A stretch of DNA of 36,615 nt, taken from NCBI RefSeq assembly GCF_014282005.1, contig NZ_JACFTD010000025.1:1-36615 (forward strand), in the 5' to 3' direction. How positions within the stretch are numbered: the stretch's first letter is position 1; every line of letters starts with the position of its first letter. Under the pieces are notes generated by a model, which searched no databases, had not been told where the DNA came from, and saw only the letters and a list, made by a program, of their open reading frames with translations. The position numbers were made by a program, and so were the translations under genes. Below are positions 30,900 through 36,615 of the stretch, piece after piece. This DNA is from Sporosarcina sp. BP05. GTDB lineage: Bacteria; Bacillota; Bacilli; Bacillales_A; Planococcaceae.

Positions 30900-31207
30900 T
30901 TCCTCCTTTATCTTCTATCCTCTATTGTCAGAGAAATAGGTAAGTCCTTTTTTGGACTTATATAAATAAAACGAAGAGGAGGTAAGTTGACTCCTGAAAA
31001 AATATCCCCTTATTAGAGATATCGTTCTTAGGAGTGCTATTGCGGAGATTTAAAATATTTTTTTAGTTCGGGTGTCATAACTGAAAATAAATAGTGCAGA
31101 TTCCCCCCGAAAATACAGCTTTCTTGCTTACTTTCTTCTGATTTCACTGTCAAAAATAAATCATGATAATAAAAGAATCACCCTATTTCTAAGGTGATTA
31201 AGTGAAT
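30900..31207. other. Intergenic region with methyltransferase terminator
   Basis: No gene supported. On the minus strand AATCACC (31176-31182) pairs with GGTGATT (31193-31199), followed by CTTTTATTAT, a terminator directly after the truncated methyltransferase. A nine-codon TTG frame after GAGGAGGTAAG near 30976 is probably accidental. Confidence 0.5.
31171..31199 (-). terminator. Terminator after the methyltransferase relic
   Basis: Seven-pair stem (GGTGATT with AATCACC in plus-strand terms) and a T-rich tail on the minus strand. Confidence 0.7.
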
Positions 31208-31384
31208 TCATACAAGATTAAGTTGCTTTTTATTCTCGTTAGAAATGTAATGTTCTGTAAGGAAGTCAGATATTGGACTTGAAACAGCTTTTTCCAATAA
31301 ACAAGGAACGGCATTCCCAATCTGCTTATGAATTGATCCGTTCCATTGCTGATATTGGTCAAATGCCCCGAATATTCGTAAACT
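31208..31384 (-). pseudogene. C-terminal relic of a cytosine-C5 DNA methyltransferase
   Basis: The minus strand reads LRIFGAFDQYQQWNGSIHKQ, then IGNAVPCLLEKAVSSPISDF, to a stop at 31208. KQIGNAVP is the conserved motif X of C5 methyltransferases (Dcm family) and the upstream IFG matches the block before it. Catalytic motifs are absent because the plus-strand gene at 31400 replaces the rest. A broken remnant of a second modification system. Confidence 0.8.
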
Positions 31385-31399
31385 GGAAGGGGCAGCGGA

Positions 31400-31591
31400 A
31401 TGACAAACTATGATATTGAGGGAATTGCTGAGGGTGCTGTAGAGGTTGATACATCGGCAATGTCACCTATGGAAGCCCTTCAAGTTGGTTTGGCAGTACA
31501 GGACTATAAGGAGGAAAACGATATATCAGAAAGAGAGTTCAAAATTGATTATGATGCAGTGGGAGAATATTTGCGAGGTAACCAACCATAG
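31400..31591 (+). CDS. Small acidic hypothetical protein
   Basis: 63 residues, SD GGAAGGGG eight bases before the ATG. MTNYDIEGIAEGAVEVDTSA and MSPMEALQVGLAVQDYKEEN suggest a small acidic helical protein. The breakpoint of the methyltransferase relic lies just upstream of its start, so it may have lost its native promoter. Function unknown. Confidence 0.55.
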   Translation: MTNYDIEGIAEGAVEVDTSAMSPMEALQVGLAVQDYKEENDISEREFKIDYDAVGEYLRGNQP

Positions 31592-31677
31592 GATAATGGG
31601 CAGTTTAGGTATATTCATCTGAGAGTTGGGGAAATGTTAACAAGATTGCTTTAGATAGCCTGGGATGGACCTGAATG

Positions 31678-31737
31678 GTGTGACACGGTATTAAATAGGC
31701 GTGACATAGTGTTAAATGAGGTTGACATCTTTAACAG
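31678..31737. repeat. Degenerate tandem repeats upstream of two promoters
   Basis: GTGTGACACGGTATTAAATA, GCGTGACATAGTGTTAAATG and GTTGACATCTTTAACAG follow one another at a period of 21-22 bp. They could be an operator array or the end of a lost insertion sequence. Confidence 0.5.
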
Positions 31738-31744
31738 TTAGGTA

Positions 31745-31824
31745 TTGACAATCCCTACTCATAATTGTTATAGTTGTCTTAGATGAAAAATAGGTTTGAC
31801 AAGGCTTTAGTGTTCAAGTATAAT
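31745..31824 (+). promoter_or_regulatory. Two tandem strong promoters without a following gene
   Basis: TTGACA (31745-31750), 18 bp, TATAGT (31769-31774); and TTGACA (31796-31801), 17 bp, TATAAT (31819-31824), a perfect consensus. No plus-strand reading frame with an SD follows. The RNA would run antisense into the 3' end of the small membrane-protein gene at 31953. Confidence 0.75.
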
Positions 31825-31901
31825 CACTCAGTTGTTTTCATTTTATTTGACAGGTATACCTTTGATGGTTATTTAATTACAATATGAAATATAAAGATAA
31901 A

Positions 31902-31937
31902 AAAAAGAGACGGCCGTCAAGAAGACCGACCGTCAAA
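31902..31937 (-). terminator. Terminator of the 42-residue membrane-protein gene
   Basis: Minus strand GACGGTC, G, GTC pairs with GAC, GGCCGTC around TTCTT, followed by CTTTTTTTT. Confidence 0.8.
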
Positions 31938-31952
31938 TAAAGAAATAGACTT

Positions 31953-32081
31953 TTACTTTACAATTACGATAATAAGTCCAGTGAAAACCACTAAAAATGT
32001 GCCAATTTTTAGTAGCATGTCTAAATCAATCGGAGATTTGTTATTTCCTGTATTTTCCGCATTGTTATTGTTCACACTCAT
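31953..32081 (-). CDS. Small membrane protein, possible type I toxin
   Basis: 42 residues from the ATG (MSVNNNNAENTGNNKSPIDL) or 40 from the GTG at 32075, which has the better spacing from AGGGGGTGG. A polar Asn-rich N-terminus precedes one membrane helix (LLKIGTFLVVFTGLIIVIVK). It has its own promoter, a 5' leader of about 70 nt with a small hairpin, and a terminator. Two strong promoters face its 3' end, the arrangement of toxin-antitoxin pairs such as txpA/ratA. The protein itself does not match a toxin family I recognise. Confidence 0.6.
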   Translation of the reverse strand: MSVNNNNAENTGNNKSPIDLDMLLKIGTFLVVFTGLIIVIVK

Positions 32082-32158
32082 CCACCCCCTATTCAATTGT
32101 GGTTAGCATAGTAGCAAACTGGTGTAGAGACCAGCTTGTACTTAACTATACAACTTAT

Positions 32159-32187
32159 AGAATAGCAGGGATTTTTTGCCTTGTCAA
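32159..32187 (-). promoter_or_regulatory. Promoter of the 42-residue membrane-protein gene
   Basis: Minus strand -35 TTGACA (32187-32182), 17 bp, -10 TATTCT (32164-32159). It shares the words TTTGACAAGGC with the facing promoter at 31795. Confidence 0.65.
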
Positions 32188-32191
32188 ATTT

Positions 32192-32776
32192 TAAGACACC
32201 CACAAAAAGATTCATCTGAGTACTGATACTCTGGTGGTCTTTTTTTATGTCTTTTTTTGACTGCACAGCCCCACTAAAAGTTGTTGAAGATTCTGAACTA
32301 CTCCCTTAATTCTAACCGACTTTTGGCAGTAAGTAAAAAGGATAGTCAATTATTTTACATCTTGTGTCGGTGTTATTACTTATTCTACTACATTGAAACA
32401 AGCAATCATACTTTTCCGGAACAGCGAACACATTCTAGATTGAATACTTCTAAAAGAATGCTGACGTTTCTAGAATCATCGCTTTCATCCATTCTGATGC
32501 ACTTATTCCAAGATAACGCCCGGTTCCTTTTCTTCACTACTAGAATTATCGGTCAATTCGAACGTCAACACTATATGTAGTGTCTCAATCTCTCTGTATA
32601 CCCTAACATGTTGTGTTGTAGACGTAAATAGGTAAAAAATCTACTTGACTAACAATCGATAACTTACCCACATATACACAGCCATTTCTCCTTGTCATCG
32701 CGACCGGCATTATCAGCATTGTTGTAAATGACAGACAAGTTATAAACATAAATTTAAAATTCGAAGAAATGCCCCC
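32192..32776. other. Noncoding stretch
   Basis: A terminator-like structure lies at 32192-32245 (GAGTA with TACTC, then GGTGGTC and seven T). Beyond it a 99-codon open frame (32281-32580) starts with TTG, has no SD and looks random. I see nothing else supportable. Confidence 0.45.
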
Positions 32777-33226
32777 TTAATATTCAAAACTTACGTTATT
32801 GTGTGAATAACAAGTTACAGTATTTGGAGGCAATACGGGGTTGTTGCAATAGAGACATTTTTTTATTACCAGAGTGCTGTCAACTTTTTCTTTGAATTCT
32901 TGGGGTTCGGCTTTTTTTCCGAAAAGCCAATGACTACACTTTTTACATTTCCTGTCAGAGATTATTTCGTCAGGTTTATAAGGACCAGAAATATAAGTTA
33001 CCTTTTTACATTTTTTACAGGTTTTTATAAATACTTGTTCTTCTTTAAGAAAGCCTTCAATCCTTTTTTGGATACTTACAATATCTCGGGATGAATAGGT
33101 AGTATTTATGTCCCTAATTAAATTTTTATCTTGGCGAATTAGTGTTCGGACTCGATCTTCGTATTTTTGAACGTTCCCACAGTGATTAGATAGCCATTTT
33201 CTCAATTCTATTTGTATATCCTCCAT
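32777..33226 (-). CDS. Hypothetical protein with Cys-rich zinc-binding motifs
   Basis: 149 residues from the ATG at 33226, nine bases after GGAG; the ATG at 33235 is too close to the SD. The N-terminal 70 residues are helical (MEDIQIELRKWLSNHCGNVQ). Then come three CxxC pairs: CKKCKK, CKKC and CLYC, the first two forming a probable zinc ribbon that frames YISGPYKPDEIISDR. Basic and soluble, it may bind nucleic acid. No family recognised; stands alone. Confidence 0.65.
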   Translation of the reverse strand: MEDIQIELRKWLSNHCGNVQKYEDRVRTLIRQDKNLIRDINTTYSSRDIVSIQKRIEGFLKEEQVFIKTCKKCKKVTYISGPYKPDEIISDRKCKKCSHWLFGKKAEPQEFKEKVDSTLVIKKCLYCNNPVLPPNTVTCYSHNNVSFEY

Positions 33227-33662
33227 TGGAATCATCTCCGAATATTTCGTTTTCTTAAATTATAGCAGATTGGTAAATAATAGATGTCCTTTTAATTTGA
33301 CCAATGTAACATAATACATAAAAAGTTACATTAGTCTCGTTGATTTTATTGCACTTTGCCTTAAGGTAAGTCAGAGAGTGGTGCCACAACTTTTGAGTTT
33401 TGATACCTTAACTTAAAAGTTGTTAGAGTAGGAATGCTATTGAGTCATATATTAGAGCCAAAAGTAAGGATGTCTGGATTTAGATTAAAGTTTGATTATT
33501 TCGTATAAAGTCCGATAATTTATAAAAATGTTTGATACAATTTAATTGATATGCTGAATACCAAAGTTCAGCAAACGGGCCAATTTGTCGAGTAAAGGGA
33601 TTACAAGTTAGGTAGTGGAATATATAACTATAGAAGTAAAATTAACTTATTGGGGTGGCAAA
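33227..33662. other. Intergenic region with hairpin
   Basis: CAACTTTTGAGTT (33387-33399) pairs with AACTTAAAAGTTG (33410-33422) with one mismatch. The word GTGCCACAAC at 33381 recurs at 34281, so the next gene is bracketed by this direct repeat. No promoter is convincing. Confidence 0.5.
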
Positions 33663-34262
33663 ATGGGAGAAGAGTATCTAGTAAATTCAATGAAAGCTTT
33701 AAAGGAAATTATTTCAGAAGAGTACGTCGGGCCTTATTTTGAAAGATTTGAGCAATTCAGTGAAATATGTAATTATAAAAAGATTAACTATTGTATGGAT
33801 GAATATATAAATGCCGAACTTGATATTCGAACCGCTGGAACGCGAGGTATTGGAAGAATGAGTGACGACATTCCACGATTCGGGGGTTATTTTAGAAAAC
33901 AAATAACAAAGATCTCTGAGGAAGAGGTAATAGAATTAGCACACAATATTAAGCAAATCCTATACATTGGGTATTTGTCCCATGTTTTAAGTTTGGAAGA
34001 AACATTAAAAACTCCAACTACATCATCAGAGGATGCACTATTCAAAAAATGGATACCTGGTATTTATGCATCAAACATTGGAGATATTCCAGACCCATTA
34101 AGTAATTGGATATTCGGGGGTTCAGAGGAAAATCTAAACAAGCTTAAAAAAATAATGAAAAGTAATGGTTTGATAGGTGGAGGATTTATGCAAGCTGATA
34201 AAACTGACATGATTCTAACTTATTATCCCGTAGCTGGTTTCGGACTGAGGGCCAGAGAATAA
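33663..34262 (+). CDS. Hypothetical protein
   Basis: 199 residues from the ATG at 33663 after GGGGTGG; a GTG at 33615 would add 16 residues but lacks an SD. MGEEYLVNSMKALKEIISEE is followed by a helical body with a Gly-rich end (NGLIGGGFMQADKTD). Soluble, near neutral, no recognised motif. Closed by a set of three hairpins at 34321-34460. Function unknown. Confidence 0.6.
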   Translation: MGEEYLVNSMKALKEIISEEYVGPYFERFEQFSEICNYKKINYCMDEYINAELDIRTAGTRGIGRMSDDIPRFGGYFRKQITKISEEEVIELAHNIKQILYIGYLSHVLSLEETLKTPTTSSEDALFKKWIPGIYASNIGDIPDPLSNWIFGGSEENLNKLKKIMKSNGLIGGGFMQADKTDMILTYYPVAGFGLRARE

Positions 34263-34320
34263 TTTAACTATAATTATTATGGGTGCCACAACACGGATAT
34301 TTCGGAGACTACGGTTCGAC

Positions 34321-34372
34321 CCATTAACCACCTTTTAACAAACGGATACGTTGGTTAAAAGGTAGTTAATGG
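34321..34372. repeat. Near-perfect 24-bp inverted repeat with 4-base loop
   Basis: Arms 34321-34344 and 34349-34372 pair at 22 of 24 positions around GATA; the arms contain CCATTAAC and GTTAATGG ends. A second perfect hairpin, AACAATCG-GGCG-CGATTGTT (34384-34403), follows, then the terminator. Confidence 0.85.
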
Positions 34373-34412
34373 TGATGTTTTTAAACAATCGGGCGCGATT
34401 GTTGAACATCAA

Positions 34413-34460
34413 AAGCCTAATCTCCCTAGCGTTTAAAAGGGAAATTAGGCTTTATTATTT
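34413..34460 (+). terminator. Terminator after the unknown gene
   Basis: AGCCTAAT, C, TCCCT pairs with AGGGA, A, ATTAGGCT, followed by TTATTATTT. Confidence 0.8.
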
Positions 34461-34513
34461 ATTTTTGGTGCAAAATAGCACTTGAGATATGTGCAAATTA
34501 ACTCCAAAAGTGA

Positions 34514-34534
34514 CACGCTACTTTAGTAGCTGTG
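34514..34534 (-). terminator. Terminator-like hairpin after the serine recombinase
   Basis: GCTACT-TT-AGTAGC with flanking CAC and GTG; on the minus strand TCACTTTT follows. Lies 36 bp past the recombinase stop. Confidence 0.45.
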
Positions 34535-34569
34535 ATTTTCCTGGATTGATTTTTAAAATTATTCCACGA

Positions 34570-35169
34570 TTATAAATCTGCTTTTATCGTATAAATTGTA
34601 TTCCTCGAAATTCCAACTTCACGATGTATATCTACGATGCTCCTGTTTGCCGAAAGTAGTTGCACAACCCGTTCATAAATAACTTTATCTTTTCCAGTAG
34701 CACCTTCATGATACCTTTTCTTGCCCCCACGATATTTACCTTGCTGCTTGGCGATTGCAATACCTTCTTGTTGGGCAGTACGAATCCGTTTACGGTCATC
34801 ATCTACCATCCATGATAGTAAGGTGAAAACTATGTCGGAGACTAACTGGCCCATTCCTTCAAGCTCTTTATACTTTCGAGTATCAAGAATTGGCATATTC
34901 AATACTACTAGGTCGATTTCCTCGTCAATTAGAGATTTCCATTCATCTCGTATCTCTTCTTTATTTCTACCAAACCTACTAAGATCATGAACTACTAATA
35001 CATCGCCAAATCGCATTTTTGCCCTCATCTCTTGGTAGACTGGTCGATTAAAGTCTTTACCCGATTGTTTTTCTGTATAGATTCTATCGCAGCTGAATAC
35101 TTTCAGTTCCTTCAACTGTCTTTCTAGATTCTGTTCTTTCGAACTGACACGAGCATAGCCGAAAATCAT
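34570..35169 (-). CDS. Serine recombinase (resolvase/invertase family)
   Basis: 199 residues from the ATG at 35169, seven bases after GGAGGGG; the longer frame from 35196 has no SD. MIFGYARVSSKEQNLERQL holds the catalytic serine (S9) and an active-site arginine (R7). VVHDLSRFGRN carries further active-site arginines. The C-terminus ends in a helix-turn-helix (VGISRNTIYTIKA). Likely role: resolving plasmid multimers or inverting or integrating DNA at the repeats just upstream. Intact, unlike the relic at 24322. Confidence 0.93.
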   Translation of the reverse strand: MIFGYARVSSKEQNLERQLKELKVFSCDRIYTEKQSGKDFNRPVYQEMRAKMRFGDVLVVHDLSRFGRNKEEIRDEWKSLIDEEIDLVVLNMPILDTRKYKELEGMGQLVSDIVFTLLSWMVDDDRKRIRTAQQEGIAIAKQQGKYRGGKKRYHEGATGKDKVIYERVVQLLSANRSIVDIHREVGISRNTIYTIKADL

Positions 35170-35187
35170 AAGTATTCCCCTCCATTC

Positions 35188-35276
35188 AATGAACAACCCT
35201 GTTTGAACAATTCTATGTCTTGATTCTACTACATTCGAATGTGTTTGGACAGGGTATACCTTAAATGAACAACCCT
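35188..35276. promoter_or_regulatory. Candidate resolution (res) site and promoter region
   Basis: AATGAACAACCCT occurs at 35188-35200 and 35264-35276. Between them is a perfect 12-bp palindrome, ACATTCGAATGT (35231-35242). Resolvases bind such repeats next to their own gene and autoregulate. Confidence 0.5.
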
Positions 35277-35281
35277 TTATA

Positions 35282-35587
35282 TTACACTTCCTGTGTTTTT
35301 GTCACAACTTCGCTTATAACATCAATTGCGTGTTGCAAGGCTTCTTGCTTACTATTGAAAAAAGGTTTAAATTCAACTTTTAATGACTGGAATAATTCGT
35401 AATCGGTACTACTAACTGTTTCAAATGATGGAAGAATGTTTTTATTTACTTGAATCTCATAACCATATTGTTCATCGTCCAATAAGTTTAATAAAGTAAT
35501 ATCCGCTGTTTCTTTCCCTTGTAATCTAAATCTAAATGTTTCCACTCCATATAATATATCTCCATCGTTTTGATAATTGAATTTCAA
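35282..35587 (-). CDS. Hypothetical protein with TTG start
   Basis: 101 residues, beginning at TTG six bases after AAAGGAGAG; no ATG fits. Begins MKFNYQNDGDILYGVETFRF. Acidic, soluble, alternating strands and helices, ending in a helix (QEALQHAIDVISEVV). No family recognised. It lies 19 bp after the small membrane-protein gene and is probably co-transcribed with it. Confidence 0.65.
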   Translation of the reverse strand: MKFNYQNDGDILYGVETFRFRLQGKETADITLLNLLDDEQYGYEIQVNKNILPSFETVSSTDYELFQSLKVEFKPFFNSKQEALQHAIDVISEVVTKTQEV

Positions 35588-35606
35588 ATTAATCTCTCCT
35601 TTAAAT

Positions 35607-35810
35607 TTAGGCTACTTGTCTTTTCTGAAAAAAACGGAACGCTTTGAATGAAAGAAAACCTATCATGAAGATCGGGACGAATATAACCGCAAGCGCAAAC
35701 AGCATTAACGGTGATACCATGAAAATAAAAGTATTGAATAGAAACCCTGTACTTTCTAGGACTACCAACAAAGCGATTAACAGGACTATCCATTTTAAAA
35801 TTTTTAACAT
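35607..35810 (-). CDS. Small two-helix membrane protein
   Basis: 67 residues from the ATG after AAAGGGGGTAATTCTC (MLKILKWIVLLIALLVVLES). Two membrane helices (about 5-27 and 31-53) and a basic C-terminus (FKAFRFFQKRQVA). Its SD lies at the edge of the hairpin 35821-35845, which could hide it. Function unknown. Confidence 0.65.
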   Translation of the reverse strand: MLKILKWIVLLIALLVVLESTGFLFNTFIFMVSPLMLFALAVIFVPIFMIGFLSFKAFRFFQKRQVA

Positions 35811-35820
35811 GAGAATTACC

Positions 35821-35845
35821 CCCTTTGGTAAGTATACCAAAAGGG
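35821..35845 (-). promoter_or_regulatory. Hairpin that may hide a ribosome-binding site
   Basis: CCCTTTGGTA pairs with TACCAAAAGGG. On the minus strand the 3' arm is ACCAAAGGG, which leads into the SD AAAGGGGG of the membrane-protein gene. It may alternatively be an operator. Confidence 0.45.
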
Positions 35846-36191
35846 ATAATTCCCTCTTGGTTGTATTTTAGATTGCTAACAAGTGCTTTCTAGCAATGCG
35901 TTTAGCGGTCTGAAAGTTTTCAATCATACTCGCTATGGTTTTGCCCTGAAAATCAATACGGTATCGAGTAGGCACGTTTTTAGATACAAGCGAGATACTT
36001 AGAGATAGATACGAGCATGATCCGCGCGAGTTTCTATGTCTTAGTAGACCTGGAAGGCTACCCCTGCGAATGTATTTGCTCTGAAATGGCTAGATTTATC
36101 ATAAACACACTCTCTAAAACGCTCTATAACGCATCTAGAAACAACTTTACGGACAATGCCCCACTAAACGACTCTAGTTATTAATCATTTA
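35846..36191. other. Intergenic region containing element M2
   Basis: About 345 bp without coding sequence. Element M2 fills 35977-36082. The rest shows no clear promoter or terminator. Confidence 0.5.
35977..36082. repeat. Structured element M2
   Basis: Same flanks as M1: AGATACAAGCGAGAT, then CTTAGTAGACCTG, AAGGCTACCC and ATTTGCTCT. The stem between (36001-36016 with 36026-36041) has a wholly different sequence yet pairs at 12 of 16 positions, with a T-T mismatch at the same place (position 10) as in M1. Confidence 0.75.
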
Positions 36192-36329
36192 CTACCTCTG
36201 CATAATATCCATAAATTCATCCTCGTTTATAACCTCGGGTTCAAAAACAACATTATCAATATCTTTTGTATAACGGATAATCTCCCATTCCAATGTTAAA
36301 TCACCTTTAAACTTTTCGAGCAATGGCAT
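36192..36329 (-). CDS. Small acidic hypothetical protein
   Basis: 45 residues (MPLLEKFKGDLTLEWEIIRY, then TKDIDNVVFEPEVINEDEF). Starts 14 nt after the stop of the 104-residue gene, with no clear SD, so it would depend on re-initiation. Composition is protein-like and acidic. Third gene of the ribbon-helix-helix operon. Confidence 0.45.
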   Translation of the reverse strand: MPLLEKFKGDLTLEWEIIRYTKDIDNVVFEPEVINEDEFMDIMQR

Positions 36330-36343
36330 ATTCAATCTAAAAT

Positions 36344-36615
36344 TCAGGATGTTTTCTCTTTCAATAGTACTTCAATTGTTTGGAGAAGTACGGTAATAGA
36401 TTGCATTCTTTTATGGAGATAACCATAATCAATTTCGTCATATGGACTTTGAACTGCTTGGATAACGGAAGCTAACTGCTCTGCAATGCTTTTTATTTCT
36501 TCCATTTCAAAGGATTGGTTTTTAATCTGCTGTTCTTGTAGCAAGCGATCCATTTCCTCTTTCGATAAATCGGCTTGTGCTTCATAATCAGCGGGGGCAA
36601 GAAATGTTTTTAGTA
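36344..36615 (-). CDS. Hypothetical helical protein, C-terminal part (begins at 43)
   Basis: Open from the right edge to the stop at 36344, in frame with the start at 43 when the molecule is closed into a circle. This part is 90 residues, largely helical (DLSKEEMDRLLQEQQIKNQS, then EIKSIAEQLASVIQAVQSP). Internal ATGs exist (36553), but the frame upstream of them is open and protein-like. No family recognised; encoded between a repressor and a small acidic protein. Confidence 0.75.
   Translation of the reverse strand, partial: LKTFLAPADYEAQADLSKEEMDRLLQEQQIKNQSFEMEEIKSIAEQLASVIQAVQSPYDEIDYGYLHKRMQSITVLLQTIEVLLKEKTS

Noticed and set aside
31020..31075. Possible transposase fragment (IRDIVLRSAIAEI on the plus strand)
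   Set aside because: Too short, no supporting motif or terminal repeats. No intact insertion sequence was found anywhere in the window.
32281..32580. 99-codon plus-strand open frame
   Set aside because: Starts with TTG, has no ribosome-binding site, and its composition looks random with many Tyr, Phe and Ser.

Overview
The window looks like one complete circular plasmid of 36,615 bp, opened inside a gene. A minus-strand reading frame that starts at 43 and runs off the left edge continues in the same frame from 36615 to a stop at 36344. The DNA is low in G+C with strong AGGAGG-type Shine-Dalgarno (SD) sites. The replication, partition and transfer genes resemble the staphylococcal pSK41/pGO1 type (RepA_N initiator, actin-like ParM, MobA/MobL relaxase, Trs/Tra secretion apparatus). 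The host is therefore probably a member of the Bacillales, perhaps Planococcaceae, Bacillaceae or Staphylococcaceae; I cannot place it further.

Layout. Positions 1-6070 (minus strand) hold a ribbon-helix-helix repressor leading a small operon that crosses the origin of numbering, a RadC-like JAB protein, topoisomerase III and the relaxase. Its noncoding gaps are dense with hairpins, including a roughly 230-bp palindrome. An oriT candidate lies at 6151-6210. Positions 6334-8220 hold small relaxosome-like genes. A MerR/coiled-coil protein (8424-9113) and an unknown gene follow. Positions 10174-13160 carry parC-parM-parR and repA with an antisense RNA. An ArtA-like repressor (13244-13444) faces the type IV secretion operon at 13686-24166: VirB2-like pilin, TrsD-like, VirB4, lysozyme/M23 hydrolase, VirB8-like, small membrane protein, VirB6, lipoprotein, VirD4 and an EssB/YukC-like protein. 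The accessory half (24322-36100) carries a resolvase relic, a single-chain type ISP restriction-modification enzyme, a truncated C5-methyltransferase, several small membrane or unknown proteins and an intact serine recombinase.

Most interesting signal. Nine genes for relaxation, partition and secretion share one extended ribosome-binding site, AAGGAGCGATAACAC, ending at or a few bases before the start codon. Just after the last transfer gene there is an extended -10 promoter (TGTTATAAT), then a 5' end reading GUGUUAUCGCCCUUGG, then a strong terminator. That would be a small RNA of about 65-70 nt whose 5' end is the reverse complement of the shared ribosome-binding site. I propose a plasmid-encoded antisense RNA that sets translation of the whole transfer regulon. 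This is an inference from sequence and has not been tested.

A second theme is structured repeats. Two pairs of noncoding elements (407-465 with 1592-1649, and 1662-1763 with 35977-36082) keep their loops or flanks while their stems have changed on both sides, so pairing is preserved. With the long palindrome they flank the minus-strand genes next to oriT and may act as RNA, or as folded single-stranded DNA during transfer.
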